Source: Nitrospirota bacterium
Lineage (GTDB): Bacteria > Nitrospirota > Thermodesulfovibrionia > Thermodesulfovibrionales > UBA6898
DNA: 60,411 nucleotides
NCBI GenBank assembly: GCA_016215155.1
Contig: JACRLQ010000023.1
Coordinates: forward strand, 1 to 60,411
Direction of reading: 5' to 3'
Each line of letters starts with the position of its first letter. The stretch's first letter is position 1. The position numbers and the translations under genes are program-made. The notes under the pieces are model-generated. The model worked only from the letters and a program-made list of their open reading frames with translations, did no database searches and was not told the origin of the DNA. This document shows positions 36,201 through 42,938 of this stretch, piece by piece.

Positions 36201-38258
36201 CCGGCGGCTGTTCAGGCCGGAACCGCCATAAAGATGGCCGTCTCCGAAACAGGGCTTTATTATATCGATGCTTCGGATATCTCGGCCCTGCTGAATATAA
36301 CCCAGTCTTCGGTCCGCGCCCGGATAGGGGCAGGGGACTTTGCCCTGACGACCGGCGGGCGTCAGGTCGCCTATACCGGGGCGGAAGGCAACGCGGGCAT
36401 TTTCTTTTACGGGAAGGCCCTCGAAAGCGTGTATACCGGCGCCAATATATACTGGATCAAAGAGGGCAGGGGCCTCCTGATGCAGACCGTGGGCGGTGAC
36501 AAGGAGACGCTCGAAGGCGTTGCCGCCGATGCCTTCGCCGATACAATTCATGCCGAGCAGGATGTCTGGAGTGACACAAGCCTCGCCAAAGACCCAAATT
36601 CAGACTATTGGTATTGGGATTATGTCATGGCGGACTACCCCGGGTTTGACTATAAAGAGTTCAGTTTCAGGGCGGACTCTGTTTCCGCCGCGACCGGGAC
36701 CGCGACTATCGGGGCCAGGCTGCAATCGATCGTACCGTTCCGCAGCCGGGCTGTTATAACACTTAACGGGAGTACGACCATTTTCGACGGCATATGGGAT
36801 GGACTTGACCCAAAGACGGTCGTCGCGAACATCGACCAGGGCCTTCTCAGGGAAGGTGACAATATCATTGGAGTCAGAGCCATGCTTGAGTCCGGCGTTG
36901 ATTTCAGCGCATTTTACATAGACTCATTTGATGTTACCTATGCTCGGCGCTTTGAGGCTGTAAATGACTCGCTGAGTTTCAGATCGGAGGGCAGTCCCGT
37001 CATCACCGTCGATGGTTTTACTACGCCTGACATTTCAGTGTTCGAAATTACCAATTCTCAGAGGCCTCGGCTGGTCACGGCCGCGGAGGTACTTGACCAG
37101 GGCGGCGCCAGTTACAGCGTGAGGTTCTATCCGGTAAGGACAGCCGCCTCCTACATCGCGGTTACGACAGGTTCCATTAAGCGGGCCGACGCGGCGGCTG
37201 ACCGGCCTTCTGACCTCAGGAAAAATGATAACGCCGCGGAGTATGTCGTGATAGCCCCTGCTGAGTTGAAAGATGCAGTCGCGGGTCTTGCCGAATACAG
37301 AAGGGGCCAGGGCATGACCGTCAAGGTCGCGATGCTTGAGGACATAATGGACGAATTCAACTTTGGGGTGAGCGATCCCAATGCGATTAGAACTTTTCTC
37401 GAATATGCCTATAAGAACTGGAAGAAAAAGCCCCGATATGCGGCGCTGGCCGGCAGCGGGACTTTCGATTATAAAAATTATGGGGGGTATGGCGGTAATC
37501 TGATTCCCGCTCTTATGGTAGGATCACCGTGGGGACTTTCGCCCTCGGACAATGTGCTGGGTGATTTTAACAACGACGATGTCCCTGAGATCATCGTCGG
37601 CAGGCTGCCTGTGCTGAGTTCAGCGGAACTTCAGGTGCTTATAAACAAGATCATGACGTTTGAGGCCTCACACAGCGAAGGGACCATCCTTATTGCTGAC
37701 AAGGCCGACGGAGGCGGTGATTTTCCGAAAGACAGTAATGAAATCGCCGGACTTTTCACCGCCGGCTATCCCCTGCAGAGGATTTATCTGCAGGAAAATC
37801 AGCTTGCGCAGGCCCGGAAATCCCTGTTTGACGGCATGAAGGCAGGCACAAAATTTATCAACTATCTCGGTCACGGCACAGTCGAGCGCTTATCCGAAGG
37901 CGGTCTGCTCACAAAGGATGATGCGGCCGGACTTATTAATAGCGCCTATCCCGTGATGACCGCGCTGACATGCTCTTCCGGCCATTACGCGCTTCCGGGC
38001 TTCGATGCCCTGATGGAGGCGCTGATCATAAGAAACGGCGGAGGTATCGTATCTTCCTGGGCGCCGACGGACTGGTCATACAATGCTGATGCGAAGATCC
38101 TCGGAGAGGGTTTCTATAAGGCGGTCTTTCGTCCCGTCGTGACGACCATGGGTGATGCCGTCACAAGGGCCATGACTGCATATAAGGCGTCCGGCAGGGC
38201 CTCTTACGAGCTCAATATATTCAATATAATCGGAGATCCGGCCCTGAGGCTTAAATAG
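29379..38258 (+). CDS. Giant surface protein, C-terminal part: IPT, DUF11 repeats, gingipain-like C25 peptidase domain
   Basis: 2959 codons, resuming at VFTVNAG after the frame break; the GTG at 29379 is only the first available codon. Order: three IPT/TIG repeats to ~30,200; a ~300-residue domain with D.DGDG (30,230-31,550); about nine DUF11-type repeats with V.DTLP.G.TYVSA (31,600-35,640); a linker; a propeptide-like beta domain; and a C-terminal peptidase C25 domain (~37,200-38,258). The C25 dyad is visible: His in NYLGHGTVE (~37,870) and Cys in ALTCSSGHY (~37,970). Ends NIIGDPALRLK with no sorting tail recognised. The RiPP genes follow within 35 bp. Intact, the gene would encode about 3,940 residues. 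Confidence 0.85.
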   Translation: MFTVNAGPKVTSTSPNTRGRNSAQTTVTITGTGFAGGATVNFNDAGITQGAVTVVNATTITLPVTVTVTATPGAHNVSVTNTDGGAGTGSQVFTVTAAPSVASASPNQRPRGSAQTTVTITGTGFASGAAVSFNDANITLGAVTVVNSSTITLPVTVTGTATVGSHNVTVTNADGGTATGTGVFTVTNAPTVTYTSPNALAQGSAPTTVTITGTGFAAGSTVSFNDAGITLGAVTVVNATTITLPVTVTATAAAGSHNVTVTNADGGSGTGTAVFTVGTSTYGSVPYWDNGAGAVFAPQQWPTEAQWVPYTWGSAFIKDPRVLDPSNGGTRPQNYVNVSSGCPDQSLPSMYVYYANNTLYFRWRVEQIPNTYATGPGPGAFSDVDPWKAAQWTVFLDTDGDGFREFGMQLDGSTGMPAWPVDILRTVYSNTLDHNMSPHDRDIFELWHNPTAFVDGTSGSTTDTILNFHGTNAPDTSWPNGPAEVVWDYGTTRAINITDYDPRLSIDKGISGAQQCGLTQENEYFVDYQIPVGMLSNGSYNFDCQNPTGLFFATANSLTNPFQKDVVANTGYTGASENCAPYGDQVVLCGPTGPTMVPQPVVDWVTTSTSGCNQTLTAKVRGSVVQSSCSPDITGADFYYYYDANANGLADDGGAWHLLGAGSKSSTDQTNWTYLWNTTGSGLPAGNYLVGVDTVNSIGYHTWSYSSTPIGVSPPNFANPSPKPGLVYGSTLLTGACGETAIVDKTVTPGKTIINSTVQFTITVHNNTSGDMQVNSVTDYLPQGVDGYSFAYISSPAPTGTGALSAPGAPTVSGTTVTWNFSPARTISAGQNATITFTSQAPSVEGTYQNTCGANAYVTSWGMTKNINCNYVTIEVGAPRLTIAKTADVTSRAVGETINYTVTYSNDSPFTATGAYITDVLPAGLTFVSAANDGTYNSSNRTITWYIGTIYGGTGPFTVSFVATVTNPYPATEPIKLKNVATIYSNETTPKQADVTVIITGLSRPILTIQKIGNKVFVDPTQASPADRVTYTISYSNVGNATATNSIISDTVPPGWTYVSSAAGTNCPAGTTTGNPVTLINWNLGSVAVGVTGTCNLILRAADSQSSPYTGDNPSTNTASIRADGFPPVSSSFTVALTGAMQCTGTKYFFHEETTNVGYDGVKEIATVSYPSSGAAAYKHVNWMSQGCDIGSYSPIVDFYMDPVLVNTGTASSVTSSWYLTKTNGNPSNVKVSVYDYNPTDGNKTLLASVVHSIKGASQTPSLDSDTFILNQAPLAGHRLYWLYEGCTTAQNQILDVYYYYDGIYTDSNSTVPTPSHFCYQGTSALMNKTVDKMTAIPGDTLTYTMTFGNNGATNLTGAQITDTLPTGTTYVSATLNGAATTCSQAGQIITCGVRSNETPAPAVGTITVGQQGTLVIIATVNNPFPAGQYELINSATLTTSQAAPITATARTVVTTDISISKSVDKTLLYPGDMATFTLSVKNSSGANITVNIGDVLPTDTYFYYVGCSDACGWDSVSHTVTWTNITVNANSSRSVTFQMRVDTVGVPIGTTYKDNTGVVTYGSQQYSNTVTVAILNNPNINITKSVSPAGPVKAGDTITWNMTVTNNGPQSAFGVLVTDPIIPYTTYKTGSLTYELTAQTDANDSPTDTSYYDAVNDRVVYEVGTLAGGASRTMSFSAIVDRPMPSGTTVLTNTATVSSSNTGTKQATATINVTDAPSFVLNKYAASLVASGQNVTFTVYYKNTGGATATSAVVTDTLAANLTFVSADEGGTYDSGTRTVTWNLGTLPPDAEGSLHLTVTPAVCGTYSNTATISSAQTAPLNSNITSTDVCWLEPTKKTTTDPTLMTVTNTSTGTLATYILTVSNPTGTTATGVQVTDNFPSGFSYDSSVTPVFGGTGTNRTALVNPSNGATHPTWGTWDINAGGSLTIAFTAKVASTVPEGIYDNGVAATSTNNSVMLFDELATAADDVKVVVPVDLSVTKTVNIAEPQGTGPGAEFVYTITLTNVGVNHAFKVNLSDLLPSDITYVSNTASQGSYSNATGIWDVGRVDRYAGATLTITAFPNDGTAGMTIDNCAYLTSSVPREPSYSDPDDWSCASIKPTHVTLSGFRAFVEGGSVVVEWETAAERNTVGFYVERYHEKTGEYVRVNKKLLPGLITSRAGGTYRLIDEAAPASGRLLYRLLEVESKGNKVTYGPFHVDLGGSALKIEKKFVSDGAIEVTIRRKVVSSTRPADLSRQGFEQVTGVYSRKAHRPSPQTAGRFAAAKAGASAVQPAAVQAGTAIKMAVSETGLYYIDASDISALLNITQSSVRARIGAGDFALTTGGRQVAYTGAEGNAGIFFYGKALESVYTGANIYWIKEGRGLLMQTVGGDKETLEGVAADAFADTIHAEQDVWSDTSLAKDPNSDYWYWDYVMADYPGFDYKEFSFRADSVSAATGTATIGARLQSIVPFRSRAVITLNGSTTIFDGIWDGLDPKTVVANIDQGLLREGDNIIGVRAMLESGVDFSAFYIDSFDVTYARRFEAVNDSLSFRSEGSPVITVDGFTTPDISVFEITNSQRPRLVTAAEVLDQGGASYSVRFYPVRTAASYIAVTTGSIKRADAAADRPSDLRKNDNAAEYVVIAPAELKDAVAGLAEYRRGQGMTVKVAMLEDIMDEFNFGVSDPNAIRTFLEYAYKNWKKKPRYAALAGSGTFDYKNYGGYGGNLIPALMVGSPWGLSPSDNVLGDFNNDDVPEIIVGRLPVLSSAELQVLINKIMTFEASHSEGTILIADKADGGGDFPKDSNEIAGLFTAGYPLQRIYLQENQLAQARKSLFDGMKAGTKFINYLGHGTVERLSEGGLLTKDDAAGLINSAYPVMTALTCSSGHYALPGFDALMEALIIRNGGGIVSSWAPTDWSYNADAKILGEGFYKAVFRPVVTTMGDAVTRAMTAYKASGRASYELNIFNIIGDPALRLK

Positions 38259-38291
38259 GGCGTGATGTCAGCGATGGCCGGAGACGGGAAT

Positions 38292-38585
38292 ATGGGGAGT
38301 CTGAGGGGAATATACAGGAAGCGCGGGGACATCATCTCCAGGGAGATAGCCGGCGAGACGGTCCTTGTGCCTGTGAGGGGCAAGCTTGCGGACATGCAGA
38401 GGATCTTTTCTCTTAATCCGATGGCTGCCTTTCTCTGGGGCCAGATCGACGGGACACAGGACCTTCAGGCGATACTCTCGAATGTCGTCAGCGACTTCGA
38501 GGTCACCGCGCAGTGCGCGGAGTCGGATATCAGGGAGTTAATCATGGAACTCCTTGAAGCCGGCCTTATTGAGTTTGTTCAGTGA
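38292..38585 (+). CDS. PqqD-like peptide-binding protein (RRE)
   Basis: 97 residues from ATG 38292, which has CGGAGACGGG upstream; earlier in-frame GTG/ATG codons (38262, 38265) lack one. It matches the PqqD fold: YRKRGDIISREIAGETVLVPV, then NPMAAFLWGQIDG and a C-terminal helix ending ELLEAGLIEF. PqqD proteins bind the leader of RiPP precursors and present it to a radical SAM enzyme. It overlaps the radical SAM gene (TGATG) and begins 33 bp after the giant gene, so cotranscription with it is possible. Confidence 0.88.
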   Translation: MGSLRGIYRKRGDIISREIAGETVLVPVRGKLADMQRIFSLNPMAAFLWGQIDGTQDLQAILSNVVSDFEVTAQCAESDIRELIMELLEAGLIEFVQ

Positions 38586-39676
38586 TGGAATGCACTTCTT
38601 CATATAGCGCTTCAGAGTATATGAAGTATTTCAACAGCAGGCTTGAATTGCACAGGGTCCCGGTGTCGGGCGGGCTCGAGATAACAAAACATTGCAACCT
38701 GAAATGCGCCCATTGCTATATCGGGTCCGCGAGAACTCCCTCCGCGGGCGACCGGCCTGAAATGAAAACTGACAAGATACTGGGACTGCTGGATGAAATC
38801 CGTGATGCGGGGTGCCTGAGTCTGCTTATAACGGGGGGTGAGCCCCTGCTTAGGCCCGACTTCGGGAAGGTTTATGAGCGGGCCAAGAATAATGGTATGC
38901 TGGTGACGGTTTTTACAAACGGGACACTGATACACGAAGAGATCCTTGAGCTTTTTTCTGGCCTGCCTCCGAGGTCCGTAGAAATCAGCCTGTACGGCGC
39001 GACGGCCCGAACATACGAGGCCGTAACCGGGGTGCCCGGATCCTATGCCAAATGTATAAGAGGCCTTGAGGGGCTTCTTGCCGGAGGCATTGAGGTCGGC
39101 CTGAAGACTGTCCTCATGTCCGTCAACCGGCACGAGTTTTTCGATATAAAGAATATGGCGAAGCAATATGGGGTTGCTTTCCGGTTTGATTCTGACATCT
39201 TTCCGCGTTTTGACGGCGACCGCATGCCGCTTGACCTGAGGGTCCCGATCGAGGATTCCGTGGCTTTGGAAATGTCTGATCCCAAGAGACTCGAAGGATG
39301 GAGGAAATTCCTGCGGACCAATGGCAGTTTCAGGTTGGGCGAAAGGCTCTATAACTGCGGGGCCGGCGTCACTAACTTTCATATCGACGCCTCCGGATAT
39401 CTTATGCCGTGCCTGATGATCAGGGAGGGACGCTTTGACCTTTTGTCAGGGGACTTTGTCGCGGGATGGAAAAAGATGGCGTTTCTCCATGAGAAAAAGA
39501 CCGATCCCGCGAACCCTTGCATTGGCTGTGATAAAATATCGTTATGCAGCTATTGTCCCGCTTTTTTTCGGCTCGAAAACGGAGATGAAAACAGCGCCCC
39601 GGAATATCTCTGCAGTTCTGGAGAGGCCCGGTATAATGTTATAATGAAGCAAGAACCGATATCCAGGGAGGCATAG
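38585..39676 (+). CDS. Radical SAM/SPASM peptide maturase
   Basis: 363 residues. The radical SAM cluster motif CNLKCAHC lies near residue 35, followed by the SAM-binding LLITGGEPLLR. The C-terminal SPASM domain has CGAGVTNFHID.SGYLMPC, then PCIGCDKISLCSYC and a final YLC, the Cys set that binds two auxiliary Fe-S clusters. Enzymes of this type crosslink Cys or other side chains of ribosomal peptides, or make other radical modifications. Coupled to pqqD by a TGATG overlap; the precursor gene starts at the next base after its stop. Which bond it makes is not predictable. Confidence 0.92.
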   Translation: MECTSSYSASEYMKYFNSRLELHRVPVSGGLEITKHCNLKCAHCYIGSARTPSAGDRPEMKTDKILGLLDEIRDAGCLSLLITGGEPLLRPDFGKVYERAKNNGMLVTVFTNGTLIHEEILELFSGLPPRSVEISLYGATARTYEAVTGVPGSYAKCIRGLEGLLAGGIEVGLKTVLMSVNRHEFFDIKNMAKQYGVAFRFDSDIFPRFDGDRMPLDLRVPIEDSVALEMSDPKRLEGWRKFLRTNGSFRLGERLYNCGAGVTNFHIDASGYLMPCLMIREGRFDLLSGDFVAGWKKMAFLHEKKTDPANPCIGCDKISLCSYCPAFFRLENGDENSAPEYLCSSGEARYNVIMKQEPISREA

Positions 39677-39832
39677 ATGAAGATAAAAAAGAAAATATAC
39701 ATTAAACCTCAGCTGAGGATCATAGAGCTTAAGGCCGAAGAGGTAATGGTTGCCGGCTGCAAGATGCTAGGCCGGACCGCTCCTGGCGGGGTGACCTGCT
39801 TTTCCAACAGATGCGCCGGGACAGGCTCATAA
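39677..39832 (+). CDS. RiPP precursor peptide (51 residues)
   Basis: ATG 39677 follows the radical SAM stop directly, with AGGGAGG seven bases upstream. The leader (~1-27) is Lys-rich then amphipathic: IYIKPQLRIIELKAEEVMVA, the style of leaders bound by PqqD domains. The core (~27-51) starts at Gly27-Cys28, has Cys at 28, 41 and 46, many Gly/Thr/Ser residues, and ends ...CAGTGS with Ser51 at the C-terminus. Too short for most gene callers. Position between maturase and kinase, strong ribosome site and leader/core contrast make the assignment good; the modification and cleavage site (probably near VAG/C) are inference. Confidence 0.85.
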   Translation: MKIKKKIYIKPQLRIIELKAEEVMVAGCKMLGRTAPGGVTCFSNRCAGTGS

Positions 39833-39847
39833 AAGTTTCTTTTCCCC

Positions 39848-40735
39848 GTGGGGCAGGTATTGAATATAGGCGGGGTGCGGCTGGCATTGTCTTGCCGGCA
39901 GGGCATTGACGTCTCTTCACATTATGAAGCCTATGATGAGTTTTATGTCGGACAAACGAGTGGCGCTTTAGAAACCCCGGACATTTCCGTGGATATCTCC
40001 TTCGGCCGGGTCCATGATATCACGGAGTTACGGGACTGTTTTGAGACCGGCCAGTCATGGTCTTTATTCAGAGATGGGGATAATTATCTCGTTAAGTTTA
40101 AGCGGGTGGGATCAACGGACTGTTATATGACCGCCCTCATAAGCCGGGACATAAGCGCGGTGGACCTGAGATGCGGTAATGAGCTTATAGGCAGCGGGGG
40201 GAGGGTGGATAGTCCTGTCTGTTACCCTCTCGACCAGATTCTTCTCATGCAATATCTTGTCAGACACGAAGGGATTATAGCCCATTCAGCCGGGGCGTCA
40301 TTCAACGGCAAAGGATATCTCTTTCCGGGATGCTCCGGGGCGGGGAAGTCCACTATTTCACGGAGTATGTACGGATCGGACAAGATGCTGCTTCTAAGCG
40401 ACGACAGGATAATTATAAGGAAGGGACCAGATACCTTCTCAATATTCGGTACGCCGTGGCCGGGCGATGCCTCAATAGCGGTGAACCGGTCTGCTCCTCT
40501 TAAAGGGGTCTTCTTCCTCGTAAAAGGCGGTGAAAACAGGATTGAACCCATCGATGAATCAGAGGCATTCAGGAGGTTCATGCCGGTGCTCTCGGTCCCG
40601 TGGTATGACAGGGACTCCGTTTCGGCGGCGCTTTCGCTTGTGAATGGACTCATCTCAGCAGTTCCATCGTATCTGATAAGTTTTAAACCGGGGAAAGAGG
40701 TGTCAGATTACCTTGAAGAATTTATCTCCGGATAA
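39848..40735 (+). CDS. HPr-kinase-like ATP-dependent kinase of the RiPP locus
   Basis: 295 residues from GTG 39848, 15 bp after the precursor stop; no clear ribosome site, so the start is uncertain. C-terminal half: AHSAGA (~145-150), P-loop GCSGAGKST (161-169), Asp pair LLSDDR (183-187), and FGTPWPGD (~200-207), the order seen in HprK/P catalytic domains. The N-terminal ~130 residues replace the HprK regulatory domain. Related enzymes in some lasso-peptide clusters phosphorylate the precursor's C-terminal Ser; the precursor here also ends in Ser. Substrate assignment is inference. Confidence 0.8.
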   Translation: MGQVLNIGGVRLALSCRQGIDVSSHYEAYDEFYVGQTSGALETPDISVDISFGRVHDITELRDCFETGQSWSLFRDGDNYLVKFKRVGSTDCYMTALISRDISAVDLRCGNELIGSGGRVDSPVCYPLDQILLMQYLVRHEGIIAHSAGASFNGKGYLFPGCSGAGKSTISRSMYGSDKMLLLSDDRIIIRKGPDTFSIFGTPWPGDASIAVNRSAPLKGVFFLVKGGENRIEPIDESEAFRRFMPVLSVPWYDRDSVSAALSLVNGLISAVPSYLISFKPGKEVSDYLEEFISG

Positions 40736-40742
40736 CACATCC

Positions 40743-41237
40743 ATGGGCCTGCCCGCCCTGGCCTCTTTCGAAAATACCGAGGTGACCGCCTTTTTCGGGG
40801 AGATATTAAAAAGCGGCCTCAGTCTCCGTGTCAGGGTGACCGGGCGAAGCATGGCCCCTTTTTTGAAGGGAGGTGAAGTCGTTACGATTAAACAGGCGGC
40901 TGCGTCTGACCTCCGGAGGGGAGACCTTATTTTGTTCGACAGCCCCCATGGGGTTCAGGTGCTTCACAGGCTCGTAAGGAAAAAGCGCGGCGCGGGCGGC
41001 TCCCATATTTATCAAACCAGGGGAGATGCGCTTAGGACGCTCGACGGCCCGATAACTTCAAATGAGATTTTGGGCAGGGTCTGTTCGATAGAGCACAACC
41101 ATCCAACATCCGGCGGACGCCGGACAGAGATGGGGTCAGCCCTCCAGAGGACCATTAATTACTTGCTCGCGGTGATTAACCTTGCTGAATCTTTTATATA
41201 TTGTTCAGTCGCCGGACGGTCAACAAAGGGGTGTTGA
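40743..41237 (+). CDS. S24/S26-family (SipW-like) peptidase of the RiPP locus
   Basis: 164 residues from ATG 40743; an in-frame TTG at 40713 overlapping the kinase gene is possible. Motifs of the Ser/His branch of signal peptidases: VTGRSMAPFLKGG (Ser36), GDLILF, VLHRLVR (His75 in place of the Lys of LepB) and TRGDALRTLDGPI. A hydrophobic segment near the C-terminus (~138-155) may anchor it. As the last enzyme of the locus it may remove the leader from the modified peptide. The usual N-terminal TM of signal peptidase I is absent. Confidence 0.8.
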   Translation: MGLPALASFENTEVTAFFGEILKSGLSLRVRVTGRSMAPFLKGGEVVTIKQAAASDLRRGDLILFDSPHGVQVLHRLVRKKRGAGGSHIYQTRGDALRTLDGPITSNEILGRVCSIEHNHPTSGGRRTEMGSALQRTINYLLAVINLAESFIYCSVAGRSTKGC

Positions 41238-41338
41238 TCATCCCCTCTGAACTTATTTTGTCGCTAAAACCGGTCGGGATGAGGTGCGCTGCCGGTTATT
41301 CCGTCATGTTTTTTTAACGGATTGGTCAGGCATGCCCC

Positions 41339-42874
41339 ATGAATAAATGGATAGTGGCGCTGACCGTCATGCTCCCTACACTTATCGAGATAGTGGACAC
41401 GTCCGTCGTGAACGTGTCACTCGACAGCATCCGGGGGAGCCTTTCCGCGGGTATCGACGAATCTACATGGACGATAACCTCGTACCTTGTGTCCAACGCG
41501 ATAATAATCCCGATGACGGGCTGGCTGAGCAGGATCATCGGCAGGAAGAAGTATCTGATCCTTTCGATCATGCTCTTTACGCTCAGTTCTTTTTTATGCG
41601 GCATCTCGTGGGACCTCCAGAGCCTGGTATTTTTCAGGGTCCTGCAGGGCATAGGTGGGGGCGCGCTCCAGCCGATATCGCAGTCGATACTGCTTGAGAC
41701 CTTCCCGAGGAAGCAGCATGGCATGGCCATGGCCATATTTGGGGTGGGGATCATGTTCGGACCGATCATCGGCCCTCTGCTTGGCGGCTGGATAACCGAC
41801 AACTGGTCATGGCACTGGATATTCTTTATCAATATTCCCATCGGGGTGGTCTCCGTTTTCATGGCCCTGTTTTTTATATCCGACCCGCCTTACATGAAAC
41901 GGATGAGCATGAAGATAGACTATTGGGGACTTGCCCTCCTTGCCATCGGTCTGGGGTGCCTGCAGATTGTGCTGGACAAGGGGCAGATGGAGGACTGGTT
42001 CTCTTCGGGTTTCATAACCGGACTGACCCTCGTCTCCGTTACGTGTCTGGTTTTGTTCCTTTATGTCGAGTCTGTTGTTGACCACCCCATAATGAGCCTG
42101 AAGACCTTCAGAAATATCTCCTTCAGCACGGGTAATATCGTCATGTTCTTTGCCTTCTTTAATCTTTTCGGGAGCATCGTGCTGCTTCCGGTATATCTTC
42201 AGACGTTGATGGGGTATACCTCGACGCTCTCGGGCATGGTGCTCGGCCCAGGGGGCATCGCGACGCTGGTTGCGATGCCGGTTGCCGGACGGCTGGTTAC
42301 TAAAATGAGCCCTAAGGCCCTGCTCGCGTTTGGGATCGTAATGTCGTCATATTCGACCTGGCTCATGTCGAATTTCAGTCTGGCGGCCGACTTCGACGCG
42401 GTCATATGGCCCCGTATCGTCCTTGGCGTGGGCATGGGTTTTTTGTTCATCCCTCTTACCACACTGACCATGTCCACCATAAAAAAAGAGGACATGGCAA
42501 ACGCCTCGGCGATATATAATCTTTTGAGGAACCTCGGCGGCAGCTTCGGTGTCGCGTTCGTGACAACCATGCTTGCCCGGCGCGCGCAGTTCCATCAGGT
42601 CAGACTCAGCGACCACTTCACCCCATTTGACGCGAATTATCAGATTGCCGCGCAGACGGCGTCACGCATGCTTGAGGTCAAAGGCATGGACCACACTACC
42701 GCGTTACAGGGGGGGCCGGGCCTGCTCTACGGGCAGATGGTCAGGCAGGCGTCGATGTTGTCGTTTAACGACGTCTTTCATCTTCTGAGCCTCTGCATGA
42801 TATTTATTCTCCCGCTCGTGCTGCTTATGAGGAGGGGCAGAGGTGAAGACTCCCCGTCGGCGGGAATGCATTAA
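41339..42874 (+). CDS. DHA2-family MFS exporter (EmrB/QacA-like)
   Basis: 511 residues, about 14 hydrophobic segments. Marks: LIEIVDTSVVNVSL in TM1, GWLSRIIGRKK after TM2, FFRVLQGIGGGALQP in TM4 and GIMFGPIIGPLLGGW in TM5 (antiporter motif). Proton-driven export of drugs or peptides. It lies 101 bp after the peptidase gene on the same strand, so it may belong to the RiPP locus as exporter or be an ordinary drug pump; no EmrA partner is present. Confidence 0.9.
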   Translation: MNKWIVALTVMLPTLIEIVDTSVVNVSLDSIRGSLSAGIDESTWTITSYLVSNAIIIPMTGWLSRIIGRKKYLILSIMLFTLSSFLCGISWDLQSLVFFRVLQGIGGGALQPISQSILLETFPRKQHGMAMAIFGVGIMFGPIIGPLLGGWITDNWSWHWIFFINIPIGVVSVFMALFFISDPPYMKRMSMKIDYWGLALLAIGLGCLQIVLDKGQMEDWFSSGFITGLTLVSVTCLVLFLYVESVVDHPIMSLKTFRNISFSTGNIVMFFAFFNLFGSIVLLPVYLQTLMGYTSTLSGMVLGPGGIATLVAMPVAGRLVTKMSPKALLAFGIVMSSYSTWLMSNFSLAADFDAVIWPRIVLGVGMGFLFIPLTTLTMSTIKKEDMANASAIYNLLRNLGGSFGVAFVTTMLARRAQFHQVRLSDHFTPFDANYQIAAQTASRMLEVKGMDHTTALQGGPGLLYGQMVRQASMLSFNDVFHLLSLCMIFILPLVLLMRRGRGEDSPSAGMH

Positions 42875-42915
42875 AAAATCCCTGCCAGGCGTCAGAATCG
42901 GGCCCTGGCAGGGAT
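42873..42915. terminator. Terminator between exporter and rpoD
   Basis: ATCCCTGCCAGG (42878-42889) pairs perfectly with CCTGGCAGGGAT (42904-42915); the A6 before it gives a T-run on the minus strand, ending rpoD transcripts. It lies just after the exporter stop as well. Confidence 0.8.
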
Positions 42916-42938
42916 CTGTAATGAACTGACGCGGGGTA

